Positions 33,524 to 42,239 of a stretch of 64,000 nt of DNA are shown one piece after another; within the stretch, counting starts at the first letter, position 1, and every line of letters begins with the position of its first letter. The notes under the pieces are model-generated. The model was not told where the DNA came from. It did no database searches and saw nothing but the letters and a program-made list of their open reading frames with translations. The stretch covers positions 13,422-77,421 of the forward strand of contig CAUUGH010000004.1 of NCBI GenBank assembly GCA_963544755.1, in the 5' to 3' direction. Source of the stretch: Selenomonas sp963544755 (GTDB taxonomy: Bacteria; Bacillota; Negativicutes; Selenomonadales; Selenomonadaceae). Both the position numbers and the translations under genes were made by a program.

Positions 33524-34258
33524 ATGAGGACACTTTGCGTGATTCCGGCACGCTACGCCTCTACGCGTCTGCCGGGAAAGCCGCTTGCCGATATTTGCGG
33601 CAAACCTATGATTTGGCACGTCTTTTCGCGTGCGAGCCGCGCTAAAAAGCCCGAGAAAGTGATCGTCGCGACAGATGATCAGCGCATCTATGATGCCATT
33701 TGTCAAGAAGGCGGCGAAGCGATGCTGACACGTGCCGATCATAAAACAGGAACCGATCGACTGGCACAAGTCGCAGCGGCATATCCCGCTATCGATCTCA
33801 TAGTCAATGTGCAAGGCGACGAGCCATTGATAGAGCCTTATATCATAGACGATCTCATCACCCTCTTTGAGCAAGACGCGAACCTTTCGATGGCGACCGT
33901 CATGACACGCCTGACAGACGAAAAAGAGCAAAAAGATCCAAACAATGTTAAAGTGGTTGTAGATAAACGAGGCTACGCACTTTACTTTTCGCGCTCACTT
34001 CTTCCTTATCCGCTAAAAGGCTGTGCCTGTTGCTACAAACACATCGGCATCTATGCGTATCGGCGCGACTTTTTGCTACACTATGCAAGCCTTTTGCCGA
34101 CGCCTTTAGAAAAGGCAGAATCCTTAGAACAGCTAAGAGCCTTAGAGCATGGCTATAGCATCCGCGTGATAGAAACAAATTGCCGCTTAGTTGGCGTTGA
34201 TACGGCAAAAGATTTAGAGCTGGTAAATCAGATCTACCTTGCCAAAGGCTTGGCATAG
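33524..34258 (+). CDS. kdsB: CMP-Kdo synthetase
   Basis: A 244-residue cytidylyltransferase that activates Kdo as CMP-Kdo for WaaA. Signatures are the N-terminal PARYASTRLPGKPLADI nucleotide loop, VIVATDD, TRADHKTGTDRLAQV and VNVQGDEPLIEP. Full length. GAGAGGTG precedes the ATG. It follows the waaA-lpxK fusion by 21 bp and is followed by kdsA and kdsC, so the Kdo pathway is grouped here except for the arabinose-phosphate isomerase KdsD. Confidence 0.97.
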   Translation: MRTLCVIPARYASTRLPGKPLADICGKPMIWHVFSRASRAKKPEKVIVATDDQRIYDAICQEGGEAMLTRADHKTGTDRLAQVAAAYPAIDLIVNVQGDEPLIEPYIIDDLITLFEQDANLSMATVMTRLTDEKEQKDPNNVKVVVDKRGYALYFSRSLLPYPLKGCACCYKHIGIYAYRRDFLLHYASLLPTPLEKAESLEQLRALEHGYSIRVIETNCRLVGVDTAKDLELVNQIYLAKGLA

Positions 34259-34298
34259 AACCTATATCAAGGGTTTTTACGAGAAAGGCGGTACTAAA

Positions 34299-35129
34299 AT
34301 GATGAATAAGGTGAAGATTAGAGATTTTACGATAGGCGGCGCAAGTCCGCTCGTGCTAATGGCAGGTCCATGCGTTCTTGAGGAAATAGAACGCTGTCTT
34401 TTGATCGGGCGCACGATAAAAAGTATCACGGAAAAGCTCGGTATATCCTATATCTTCAAAGCATCGTTTGACAAGGCAAACCGCTCTTCTTTCAACAGCT
34501 TTCGAGGCCCCGGGCTAAAAAAAGGCTTAGAGATGCTAAAAAAGATCAAAGAAGAACTTTCCGTACCCATCGTGACTGACATTCATAAAGAGTCGCAGAT
34601 AGCACCTGCGGCAAAAGTCGTCGATGTTTTGCAGATCCCCGCTTTTTTGTGCCGCCAGACCGATCTTATCTATGCGGCGGCAAAATCCGGCTGCGTCGTC
34701 AACGTCAAAAAAGGACAGTTTCTTGCGCCGCGTGACATGGGAAACGTCGTCGATAAACTGCACGAAGGCGGCTGCGCGGACATCCTCTTAACAGAGCGCG
34801 GCGCATCGTTTGGCTACAACAATCTGGTCGTCGATATGAGAAGCTTTCCCATCATGCGTACATTTGGCGCCCCCGTTATCTTTGATGCCACGCACAGCGT
34901 ACAACTACCTGGCGGCGCAGGTACATCTTCAGGCGGCAACCGTGAGTTTGTCGAGTATCTTGCAAGAGCAGCCGTTGCAGCAGGCGTAGACGGGCTATTT
35001 ATGGAGGTGCATGATAACCCCGAAGAAGCCCTTTGCGATGGACCAAACAGCCTTTGTCTTGATAAGCTCGAAGGACTCTTAAAAGATGTATTGGCAATCT
35101 ATAACATAGTGAAAGGAAAGCTGGTCTGA
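34299..35129 (+). CDS. kdsA: 3-deoxy-D-manno-octulosonate 8-phosphate synthase
   Basis: A 276-residue aldolase that condenses arabinose 5-phosphate with phosphoenolpyruvate to make Kdo 8-phosphate. Signatures: LMAGPCVLEE, YIFKASFDKANRSS, GPGLKKGLEML, VTDIHKESQ and DATHSVQLPGG. Metal-dependent enzymes carry a Cys in the N-terminal strand, and AGPCV here fits that class. I start at the first of two adjacent ATGs because AAAGGCGG lies 7 bases upstream; the frame extends into kdsB but without a ribosome site. It overlaps kdsC by one base (TGATG). Confidence 0.96.
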   Translation: MMNKVKIRDFTIGGASPLVLMAGPCVLEEIERCLLIGRTIKSITEKLGISYIFKASFDKANRSSFNSFRGPGLKKGLEMLKKIKEELSVPIVTDIHKESQIAPAAKVVDVLQIPAFLCRQTDLIYAAAKSGCVVNVKKGQFLAPRDMGNVVDKLHEGGCADILLTERGASFGYNNLVVDMRSFPIMRTFGAPVIFDATHSVQLPGGAGTSSGGNREFVEYLARAAVAAGVDGLFMEVHDNPEEALCDGPNSLCLDKLEGLLKDVLAIYNIVKGKLV

Positions 35130-35689
35130 TGTTTTGTAATAAAGAAATAAAAGAGCGTGCGCGTCGCGTGCGCTTTTTGATCTTCGACGTAGACGGCGTA
35201 TTAACAGACGGCGGCATCTATATAGGAAAAGAAGGCGAGCTGTTAAAGCCTTTTTGCGTGCGCGATGGTCTTGGCATTCGCGTCTGGCAAAACGAAGGCT
35301 TTGGCACGGCGATCATCACGGGGCGCACCGGTGCTATCGTTTCGCAGCGCGCAGCCGAATTAAAAATCAAAGATGTCTACCTGGGCCATATCGAAAAAAG
35401 TGCAGCTTACGCTGAGATAAAGACGCGCCATCAGCTGCTAGATGAGGATATAGCCTATATCGGCGATGATCTGGTAGATCTTGCGGTCATGCGTCAAGTC
35501 GGCTTTGCCGCTGCACCTTTTGACGCTGCTAAAGAAGTGCTAGATATTTCCCACTTCGTTTCTAAAACTCTCGGCGGCAAAGGTGCTGTGCGCGAGATCA
35601 TAGAATTTTTCTTAAAAGCACAAGGGCGCTGGGAAAGCATCGTCGCACGCTTTGCGTCAGCAAAAGAAGTTACAAATATTTCCCAATGA
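35129..35689 (+). CDS. kdsC: 3-deoxy-D-manno-octulosonate 8-phosphate phosphatase
   Basis: A 186-residue HAD-family phosphatase of the KrsC/KdsC type, without a cap domain. The catalytic Asp pair is in FDVDGVLTDGGIYIG near the N-terminus, with ITGRTGAIV, a Lys in the IEKS region and the metal-binding GDDLVDLAVM. It releases Kdo from Kdo 8-phosphate. Short length and tetramer-type sequence fit KdsC rather than general HAD enzymes. Its start overlaps the kdsA stop. Confidence 0.95.
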   Translation: MFCNKEIKERARRVRFLIFDVDGVLTDGGIYIGKEGELLKPFCVRDGLGIRVWQNEGFGTAIITGRTGAIVSQRAAELKIKDVYLGHIEKSAAYAEIKTRHQLLDEDIAYIGDDLVDLAVMRQVGFAAAPFDAAKEVLDISHFVSKTLGGKGAVREIIEFFLKAQGRWESIVARFASAKEVTNISQ

Positions 35690-35735
35690 TCGCCAAATCT
35701 TCCTATGTGTAGTATAAGACAGCAGGTGAATCTTC

Positions 35736-36647
35736 ATGCTCTACAAATCGTTGATGGCTCTTAGTCGTATACTGCGCTTTTTGCCGCATAGAGCGCTGCT
35801 TTTTCTTGGCGCAATCTTTGGTAGACTTTACTATATCCTCATCAAAAAGCAGCGAGAACTTGCCGTGCAACAGATGATGAGAGGGCTTTTTATCTCAGAA
35901 GAAAAAGCGCGTAAGATCGTACGCTTATCCTTTATAAATCTTGCACAAAATATGCTAGAAATTTTATATATGCCAAACCTTAACAAAGACAATCTGCACG
36001 ATTACATCGAGATAGAACACCTTGAGCGTATACAAGATGCCCTTGCCGAAGGAAATGGCGTCGTCGTCCTCACGGGGCATATAGGCACATGGGAGTGGCT
36101 TTCTGCCGCCTTTTCACTTTCAGGGCTTCCTGTTACGGCGATTGCCAAGACCCAACCGAACAAAGAGTATTCACGCGTACTTGACGATCTGCGTGCGACG
36201 ATTGGCGCAGAAATTTTCTCACGCGGCACAAGCGAACTTTTAGCAGCGGGTCGCGCCTTAAAAAAAGGCAAGATCCTAGGCTTTCTTGCCGATCAAGATG
36301 CAGGTCCTGGCGGTGCTTTTATAGACTTTCTCGGCAAAGTAGCATCTACGCCGCTAGGTCCTGCGGTTTTTTCAAGAAAATTTCGTGCGCCTGTCATACC
36401 TGCATTTATCCTGCGCCGCAAAGACGGCAAACATACTGTGCGCGTCTATGAACGCATGGATTATGTCGATACGGGCGACGTAGAAAAAGATCTCTATGAT
36501 TTTACCGTACGCATGACAAAGCTCTTAGAAAAAGTCATTTGCGAAAACCCATCGCAATGGCTATGGTTTCAAAAGCGTTGGAATACGCCGCTAGAGATGA
36601 AAAAGCAAAAGCGTCATGCTACGATATTGCAAGGAGGTAATAAATGA
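35736..36647 (+). CDS. Lipid A late acyltransferase (LpxL/HtrB family)
   Basis: A 303-residue inner-membrane-associated acyltransferase. The catalytic HX4E motif is GHIGTWEW (about 109-116), and a later FLADQDAGPGGAFIDFLGK segment is typical of the family. It would add a secondary acyl chain to Kdo-lipid A. An N-terminal hydrophobic helix anchors it. AGGTGA lies 6 bases before the ATG; the stop overlaps lptC (ATGA). Whether it is LpxL or LpxM in position preference cannot be told; only one such gene is seen here. Confidence 0.92.
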   Translation: MLYKSLMALSRILRFLPHRALLFLGAIFGRLYYILIKKQRELAVQQMMRGLFISEEKARKIVRLSFINLAQNMLEILYMPNLNKDNLHDYIEIEHLERIQDALAEGNGVVVLTGHIGTWEWLSAAFSLSGLPVTAIAKTQPNKEYSRVLDDLRATIGAEIFSRGTSELLAAGRALKKGKILGFLADQDAGPGGAFIDFLGKVASTPLGPAVFSRKFRAPVIPAFILRRKDGKHTVRVYERMDYVDTGDVEKDLYDFTVRMTKLLEKVICENPSQWLWFQKRWNTPLEMKKQKRHATILQGGNK

Positions 36648-37201
36648 AAAACGGCAAAAAGATTCTCTTAGCCGGCGCTTTTTCTCTTGCCGTTTTTTTT
36701 ATCACACTTTGGGCAATTCTTAGCACGCCGGAGCCGCCGTCGCTTGATGAAGCACCGCACGTCATGCGCAGCGATGGCAATTTTTTGCAGCTTGAAAAAA
36801 ACGGGCGCAAGATCTTTGAGCTGACGGCGGTAGCTATCGAAACAGACCTTGCTGCTAAGAACGCAAAAGCCCAAAATATAGAAGGGACTTTTTATCAAGA
36901 AGACGGACGCAAGCTAAAGATAAAAGCGCCGCACGCCGTCTACGACTTAAAAGCGCAGGACTTACAGCTAAATGGCGGTGTCGCGATCGAAACGACAGAC
37001 GGCATCACTTTGACAAGCCGAGAAGTTATCTGGCAAAACGAAAAAGTCATGCTTTCTGCCATCGGCGATGTAAAGCTTCAAAAAGATGCAGAAAAGTTGC
37101 GCGTGACGGCAGAGCGCATCGACACTACAGATGGTTTTGCCAAATTTACGGCATACGGTGCTAATAGCAAGAAAGCGCGTATTGCTAAGGGAGTGGAATA
37201 A
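36644..37201 (+). CDS. lptC: LPS export protein LptC
   Basis: A 185-residue protein anchored by one N-terminal helix (about 6-26), with a periplasmic beta-jellyroll of the LptC/OstA fold (KIFELTAVAIETDLAAKNAKAQNIEGTF pattern, repeated about every 25-30 residues). It receives LPS from LptBFG and passes it to LptA. Identity is low in this family and the call rests on fold pattern, length and the position directly before lptA and lptB. GGAGG precedes the ATG. Confidence 0.9.
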   Translation: MKNGKKILLAGAFSLAVFFITLWAILSTPEPPSLDEAPHVMRSDGNFLQLEKNGRKIFELTAVAIETDLAAKNAKAQNIEGTFYQEDGRKLKIKAPHAVYDLKAQDLQLNGGVAIETTDGITLTSREVIWQNEKVMLSAIGDVKLQKDAEKLRVTAERIDTTDGFAKFTAYGANSKKARIAKGVE

Positions 37202-37202
37202 A

Positions 37203-37976
37203 ATGATAAAAAAAGCCCATGTGGCACTTGCCGCCTTTTTTTTGATAGCAGCCTTTAATGTAGAAAGCCTGCAAGCGGCAGAAGAAGCCGCATCCTTAGA
37301 TGGCGAGCGTATCAGTTACGACATGGCGACAGGCGATATTGAAGCTGAAGGCGATGTCGTCTTTAGCCATGGCACGGCAAGCATCACGGGCAAAAAAGCG
37401 CGCTATAATGTAAAAGCCGAGCAAGGCGAAATAACAGGCGGCGTCGTCGTAGTCGATGAAGCTATGCGCCTTACGGCAGAAACTTTAACACTTGAAAACG
37501 CCGATAAGATATACGCTGTAGGCGGCGCAGAAGTAGTAAAAGACGATCTGCACCTTAAAGCGGCAAAGCTGGCTATATTTTCTAAAGACCGCTATGTAGC
37601 CGAAGGAGATGTCTACGCCCAAAAAGAAGACAAGATATTTACGGGTGCGCGTGCTGAATATACGCAATCGCTAAACTATGTGCTAATAGAAGAAGGCGGC
37701 ACGCTACAGATAAAAGATGCCGCTTTTACGGCAGATCGCATGGAAGGCTCTTTGGCAAAAGAACACTACCTAGGCAGCGGCAACGTACATATTATCAGTG
37801 CTTTGCAAGATTTTGAAGGCGGCGGTGATCAGTTCGACTATTTCGCAAACGAAGAAGACGGCAGAGGAAAATGCGTCCTTTCAGGTAATGCGTGGGCATA
37901 TCAGGGAAATAATACGCTAAAAAGCCGGCACTTGACAGTTTATCTTGCAAATTCCGGTGAAATTACAGTAAAATAG
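37203..37976 (+). CDS. lptA: LPS transport periplasmic protein LptA (OstA-like)
   Basis: A 257-residue periplasmic protein with a signal peptide ending in LQAAEEA (about 1-27) and repeated OstA strands (YDMATGDIEAEGDVVF, GKKARYNVKAEQGEITGGVVV, TFTGARAEY-type). LptA forms the bridge that carries LPS across the periplasm. It is somewhat longer than E. coli LptA (185), with additional jellyroll strands. The chosen ATG has AGGGAGTGG upstream, one base after the lptC stop. Confidence 0.92.
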   Translation: MIKKAHVALAAFFLIAAFNVESLQAAEEAASLDGERISYDMATGDIEAEGDVVFSHGTASITGKKARYNVKAEQGEITGGVVVVDEAMRLTAETLTLENADKIYAVGGAEVVKDDLHLKAAKLAIFSKDRYVAEGDVYAQKEDKIFTGARAEYTQSLNYVLIEEGGTLQIKDAAFTADRMEGSLAKEHYLGSGNVHIISALQDFEGGGDQFDYFANEEDGRGKCVLSGNAWAYQGNNTLKSRHLTVYLANSGEITVK

Positions 37977-37987
37977 GGGGGGAAAAC

Positions 37988-38707
37988 TTGCATATAGAAG
38001 CGAAAAATCTCGTTAAGACATACAAGCGACGAAATGTCGTTGACCGCGTATCGTTGTGCGTCAATAAAGGCGAGATCGTCGGTCTTTTAGGGCCAAACGG
38101 TGCCGGTAAGACGACGACCTTTTACATGATAACGGGACTAGAAGAGCCGACGTCAGGCGATGTATTTATCTCTGATGTACGCATCACAAAAATGCCCATG
38201 TACGAGCGTGCGCGTCTTGGCATCGGCTATCTAGCACAAGAAGCGTCCATCTTTAGGAAGATGAGCGTTGAAGAAAATCTTTGTTCGATCCTTGAAATGA
38301 CATCGCTGTCAAAGGCAGAGCAGCAAGCAAAAAAAGAGCAGCTTTTAACGGAATTTCGCATAAGCCATGTGCGAGAGCGTCTTGGCAGCGAGCTTTCAGG
38401 CGGTGAGCGCCGCCGCGTCGAGATAGCACGCTGCCTTGCCATAGAGCCGCAGTTTATCTTGCTCGATGAGCCGTTTGCCGGCGTTGACCCCATCGCCGTC
38501 GCAGATATACAAGAGATTATTTCCTACCTTAGACAGCGCGGCATTGGCATTTTAATCACCGATCATAACGTGCGCGAAACATTGCACATAGTAGATCGCG
38601 CCTACATCTTAAACGACGGCAAGATCTTAATAGAAGGCGACAGTGCGACGATTGCAGAAAGTAAACTTGCCCGTAAATTCTACCTTGGCGACAACTTTAC
38701 GTTATAG
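37988..38707 (+). CDS. lptB: LPS export ABC transporter ATPase LptB
   Basis: A 239-residue ATPase: Walker A GPNGAGKTT, Q-loop with YLAQEASIFRKMSVEENL (the LptB-type segment), signature LSGGERRRVEIARCLA, Walker B FILLDEPFAGVDP, and ITDHNVRETL. It powers LPS extraction from the inner membrane with LptF/LptG and LptC. Translation starts at TTG behind AGGGGGG. It lies between lptA and an lptF-type permease gene. Confidence 0.97.
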   Translation: MHIEAKNLVKTYKRRNVVDRVSLCVNKGEIVGLLGPNGAGKTTTFYMITGLEEPTSGDVFISDVRITKMPMYERARLGIGYLAQEASIFRKMSVEENLCSILEMTSLSKAEQQAKKEQLLTEFRISHVRERLGSELSGGERRRVEIARCLAIEPQFILLDEPFAGVDPIAVADIQEIISYLRQRGIGILITDHNVRETLHIVDRAYILNDGKILIEGDSATIAESKLARKFYLGDNFTL

Positions 38708-38717
38708 GAGAGTCCTT

Positions 38718-39809
38718 ATGCACATACGACTTTTGGATAAATACATTTTCCGTGAGGTCTGCATCGCCTTTTTTTTCGGCATCTGTGCGAGTTCTGCCGT
38801 ATTCGTCGGCTCAGGTACACTCTTTCGCATCGCACAGTACATGACAGAATACGGAGCATCATTTGGCTCTATCGTCAAGATCTTCATCTTTAGTCTGCCG
38901 GCAATAGCCATCTACACTTTCCCGATGTCCATGCTGCTGGCGGCTCTTTTGACATTTAGCAGACTATCCGGCGCAAGTGAAATAACAGCGATGAAATCTT
39001 GCGGCGTCAGCTTTTTTCGTATCGCCATGCCGGTTGTCGCGCTTGGTGCCGTTGTAAGCATCTGTTCGATTTTCTTTACTGAATACATCGTACCGCGTGC
39101 AAATAATGCCTATCAAGATGTCATTACCTACGAGATACAAAATAATATCGCACCGACCTCACAAGAGCATATCGTCATTAAGCAAATCGCCGATGGCAAT
39201 TTGCAGCATCTCATGTATGCGCGACGCTATAACGCCATGAGCGAAACGCTCGAAAATGTCACCTTGCAAGCCTTTGAAAAAGGCGAGGTGAAATATGTAG
39301 AAAATGCCGCCTACGCCAAATGGGAAAATATACAATGGACGATGTATCAAGGCGTAATATACGAGATAGCAAGCGGCAAATCTGAGCATATGATGCGCTT
39401 TGAAAAGCAGATTTTGCCGATAAGTCAAGATCCAAGGGGCATCGTGCGCGAGCAGAAAACGCCCGAACAGCTAACCATGAAAGAGCTGCGCCAACAGATA
39501 GAAATTATGCGAGCGCAGTTTGTCGATACGAAAAAACTTGAAACAGAACTTTATCAACGCATAACAATTCCCATGGCAAGTCTGGTCTTTGCCATCATCG
39601 GCGTGCCGCTCGGTATGCAGCCAAACCGCAGCAGCTCTTCACGCGGCGTCGGGCTTAGTCTCTTAATTTTCTTTATCTACTACGTCTTAATGACGCTAGC
39701 GGGTGCTATCGCACAATCAGGCGCACTAAACCCTGCTTATGCCGTCTGGCTGCCAAACGTCGTTGGTCTTTTGGCAGGCGGCTATCTTATGCGCCGCGCT
39801 GCACGCTGA
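38718..39809 (+). CDS. lptF: LPS export permease (LptF/LptG, YjgP/YjgQ family)
   Basis: A 363-residue permease with hydrophobic segments near residues 15-35, 55-75 and 95-120, a periplasmic jellyroll in the middle, and three more near the C-terminus. It opens with the family's LLDKYIFREVCIAFFFG and ends with PLASLVFAIIGVPLG-type sequence (here PMASLVFAIIGVPLGMQPN). Only one such gene is present, so it either forms a homodimer or pairs with a partner elsewhere. The ATG follows GGAGAG; an upstream in-frame start lies within lptB. Confidence 0.92.
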   Translation: MHIRLLDKYIFREVCIAFFFGICASSAVFVGSGTLFRIAQYMTEYGASFGSIVKIFIFSLPAIAIYTFPMSMLLAALLTFSRLSGASEITAMKSCGVSFFRIAMPVVALGAVVSICSIFFTEYIVPRANNAYQDVITYEIQNNIAPTSQEHIVIKQIADGNLQHLMYARRYNAMSETLENVTLQAFEKGEVKYVENAAYAKWENIQWTMYQGVIYEIASGKSEHMMRFEKQILPISQDPRGIVREQKTPEQLTMKELRQQIEIMRAQFVDTKKLETELYQRITIPMASLVFAIIGVPLGMQPNRSSSSRGVGLSLLIFFIYYVLMTLAGAIAQSGALNPAYAVWLPNVVGLLAGGYLMRRAAR

Positions 39810-39880
39810 TAAAACATCTTACCCAAAACGCTTATAGCAGTAAAAAGCTAAAAATGCCGGCGATAAAGGAGTGTATCTTG

Positions 39881-41098
39881 ATGTATGGTATCGTTTTGAT
39901 CCTCGTACTTGTCATAACGGGCGGCATCATCGCTTTTATCGGTGATCGCGTAGGTACGAAGGTAGGCAAAAAACGCCTGACACTCTTTGGCTTGCGACCG
40001 CGCCATACATCGACGATCATCACCATCGTCACGGGCATCGTCATCACTACTTTGACATTTGCCATTTTAGCAGCCGTTTCAAAAGACGTGCGTACGGCGC
40101 TCTTTGGCATGGAGCAGCTAAACCTTTCCATGCAAGAAACAAAAGAAAAGCTGGCATCTGCTGTTGAAGAACTGACGGCGGCACATTTAGAGCAAGAAAA
40201 AGCCGATAAAGCACTTTTTGATCTCAAATATAGCGTCAAATCCCTAGAAGAAGAAGCCGAGCAGCTAGCTACAGGCAACAGCACACTTGCAGGGCAAAAT
40301 AGCGACCTTTCCAAAGATAACGCCGCTCTAGACGGGCTAAACCGTTCGCTTGCCGTCCAAAATGAAACACTCGATGCGGCAAATGCCAATCTTACCATAG
40401 CAAATGCACAACTGGCAGGCGACAAGAAAACACTCGAACAGCATACCTATGATCTAAGGCGTGGGCTTGAGATCATGCGAGAAGGCGATATAGTATTTCG
40501 CGCCGGAGAAGTCATCGCAGCCGGCGTTATCGAAGGCGCAAGACCGGCAGACGAGGTGCGTACAGACATCACGGCTCTTGCACAGCTTGCAAGCCGCAAT
40601 GTTTCGGCGCGGCTAGGAAAAGATTTGCCTGATGGCGATATATGGGTATACGCGCCGGAAGTCGATGATGCTGTTTTTCGCATCGCCCAAAATTCCGGCG
40701 ATATGATCGTGCGTATTGTCGCCGCCGGCAATCTCGTGCGCGGCGAAGCTATCCGCGCTTCGCTTTATTTGCATCCAAACAGCATAATTTATCGCAAAGG
40801 TGAATTTATCCTGGAGCAGTCATATCGGCTAACGGGTACGGGCGGCACGCAGGCATCAGAAGAAATCGTCATGGACTTTCTAAAGCGTGTGAACGCTGCC
40901 GCCTCGGCGCGTGGCATCCTGCCTGATCCCATCTACGGCACTGTCGGCGTTATTGACGGACAGCAAATCTATGACATCGTGCAGACCGTCGAGCCGCTTT
41001 ATAGTACGCTCGTAATTTCTGCCTACGCACAAGAAGACACCGACGCCTTAGGACCTTTGCGCCTAGACATCCAACTAGTGCAGGCGCTTGAAGAATGA
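39881..41098 (+). CDS. DUF3084 membrane-anchored coiled-coil protein
   Basis: A 405-residue protein matching the DUF3084 pattern: two N-terminal membrane helices (about 2-22 and 45-68) around a GDRVGTKVGKKRLTLFGLRPRHTS segment, a coiled coil (about 80-200) with repeated LAxQNxxL units, and a C-terminal globular part with FRAGEVIAAGVIEGARP and ILPDPIYGTVGVIDGQQIY. Function is unknown; it is found in cyanobacteria and in diderm Firmicutes. Here it closes the LPS export run, which suggests an envelope role by context only. AAAGGAGTG precedes the ATG, and it overlaps the next gene by ATGA. Confidence 0.85.
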   Translation: MYGIVLILVLVITGGIIAFIGDRVGTKVGKKRLTLFGLRPRHTSTIITIVTGIVITTLTFAILAAVSKDVRTALFGMEQLNLSMQETKEKLASAVEELTAAHLEQEKADKALFDLKYSVKSLEEEAEQLATGNSTLAGQNSDLSKDNAALDGLNRSLAVQNETLDAANANLTIANAQLAGDKKTLEQHTYDLRRGLEIMREGDIVFRAGEVIAAGVIEGARPADEVRTDITALAQLASRNVSARLGKDLPDGDIWVYAPEVDDAVFRIAQNSGDMIVRIVAAGNLVRGEAIRASLYLHPNSIIYRKGEFILEQSYRLTGTGGTQASEEIVMDFLKRVNAAASARGILPDPIYGTVGVIDGQQIYDIVQTVEPLYSTLVISAYAQEDTDALGPLRLDIQLVQALEE

Positions 41099-41511
41099 AG
41101 ACGCAAGAAACAATAGCAGCGCTCGATCCGGGGCGCGATAAATGCGGCATTGCCGTCTTAGACATAGAAGCAAGACCGCTGTTTCAAAAAGTCATTGAAA
41201 CACTTAATTTGGAACATGAAATAAACGATATATATGCGGTGTATATGTTTAAGACCTTAGTAATCGGCGACGGTACGACGAGCAAAGAAGCAAAAAGGCG
41301 CGTAGAAAAAATATTGCCGGATGTATCATTGGTACTGGAAAATGAATACCGTACGACAGACATGGCAAAAAAAGCCTACTGGCAAGCGCATCCGCCGCGT
41401 GGCTTTTTAAGACTTTTGCCGCTTTCTATGCTCGTGCCGCCTGTGCCTGTCGATGATTTTGTCGCTATCATCCTAGCACGCCGCTTCCTTAAGAAAACAC
41501 TGATAAAATAA
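41095..41511 (+). CDS. YqgF/RuvX-like RNase H-fold protein
   Basis: A 138-residue protein with a RuvC/YqgF-like N-terminus (IAALDPGRDKCGIAVLD), a VIGDGTTSKEAKRRVEKI segment and a late acidic PVDDF that could complete the metal site. YqgF proteins process 16S rRNA precursors, and relatives resolve DNA junctions. This one is more diverged than typical YqgF, so the activity is uncertain. It is coupled to the DUF3084 gene (ATGA overlap). Oddly, its last codons (K-T-L-I-K-stop) are encoded by the left end of a dispersed palindromic repeat. Confidence 0.7.
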   Translation: MKTQETIAALDPGRDKCGIAVLDIEARPLFQKVIETLNLEHEINDIYAVYMFKTLVIGDGTTSKEAKRRVEKILPDVSLVLENEYRTTDMAKKAYWQAHPPRGFLRLLPLSMLVPPVPVDDFVAIILARRFLKKTLIK

Positions 41512-41558
41512 AGCCACTTGGATTTTTGTATCCGCGCTAAGTTTATCAGTGGTTCCTT
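41491..41558. repeat. Dispersed palindromic repeat supplying a stop codon
   Basis: Left end GAAAACACTGATAAAATAAAG, right end CTAAGTTTATCAGTGGTTCC. The TAA in the left end is the stop codon of the YqgF-like gene. Confidence 0.8.
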
Positions 41559-41652
41559 TAACGAGTGGTCTAAGCAAAAGATGTTTAGTCATAGTGGGGA
41601 AAAATTTCCGCCATTACCAAGAAAATGCTAAAAAGCTCTATATAAGATCGCT

Positions 41653-41723
41653 CATAGCATTTTCACGAGCTATGTTCCACGCGGTATGTTCACGATGTAG
41701 TTTCACACTCTATGTTCAAAAAG
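41653..41723 (+). repeat. Degenerate 13-15 bp tandem repeats upstream of the YbjN-like gene
   Basis: Successive units resembling CTATGTTCCACG, GTATGTTCACGA, TGTAGTTTCACA and CTATGTTCAAAA, ending just before the ribosome site AAAGGAGAG. Their role is unknown. Confidence 0.45.
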
Positions 41724-41738
41724 TAAAGGAGAGTTCAC

Positions 41739-42227
41739 ATGGCAGAAAAAGAAGAAGTACTCGACAAAAAAGAAAATGTGGCAAAAGAAGCTGTTTCTTC
41801 AAAAAAGGTAGAAAAATTCGACGCTATGCTAAAAGAGCTAGATATTAAGGCATTCCAAAAGCAAGAAGTAAGCGACGAATACGGCACGGTGCTTTATCGC
41901 TCCTCGATGGAGATAAAAGGTCAGTTCCTGCCCGTCATCGTTATTCTCGACTCGTCCATCTACGGCATTGTGCGCGTCGTCGTCGGCAGCAAAGTCGTCA
42001 ATGATAAAAACGAAAGCGATCTAGGCGTCTATATTAACGAGATGAACAGCCGCTACAAGGTCTTTAAGTATTACACGGTAGAAGACGGCAGCCTCATCCT
42101 TGATGCTTGTCTGCCGGCATCTGACGAAGGCTTCGAGCCTGACATCGTGCGTACGATCCTGGATGTCATCTTGCAGCACCTTGATGAAACCTTTGCTGAT
42201 ACGATGAAAACCATCTGGGCGGATTAA
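41739..42227 (+). CDS. YbjN-like domain protein, unknown function
   Basis: A 162-residue cytoplasmic protein. A charged, Lys/Glu-rich N-terminus (about 1-30) is followed by a domain of alternating strands and helices (FLPVIVILDSSIYGIVRVVVG, LGVYINEMNSRYKVFKYYTVEDGSLILDACLP) that resembles the YbjN / type III secretion chaperone-like fold, ending in a helix. I assign no function. AAAGGAGAG precedes the ATG. It has its own upstream spacer with short repeats and is followed by a strong two-way terminator. Confidence 0.55.
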   Translation: MAEKEEVLDKKENVAKEAVSSKKVEKFDAMLKELDIKAFQKQEVSDEYGTVLYRSSMEIKGQFLPVIVILDSSIYGIVRVVVGSKVVNDKNESDLGVYINEMNSRYKVFKYYTVEDGSLILDACLPASDEGFEPDIVRTILDVILQHLDETFADTMKTIWAD

Positions 42228-42239
42228 AAAATAGCTGCC

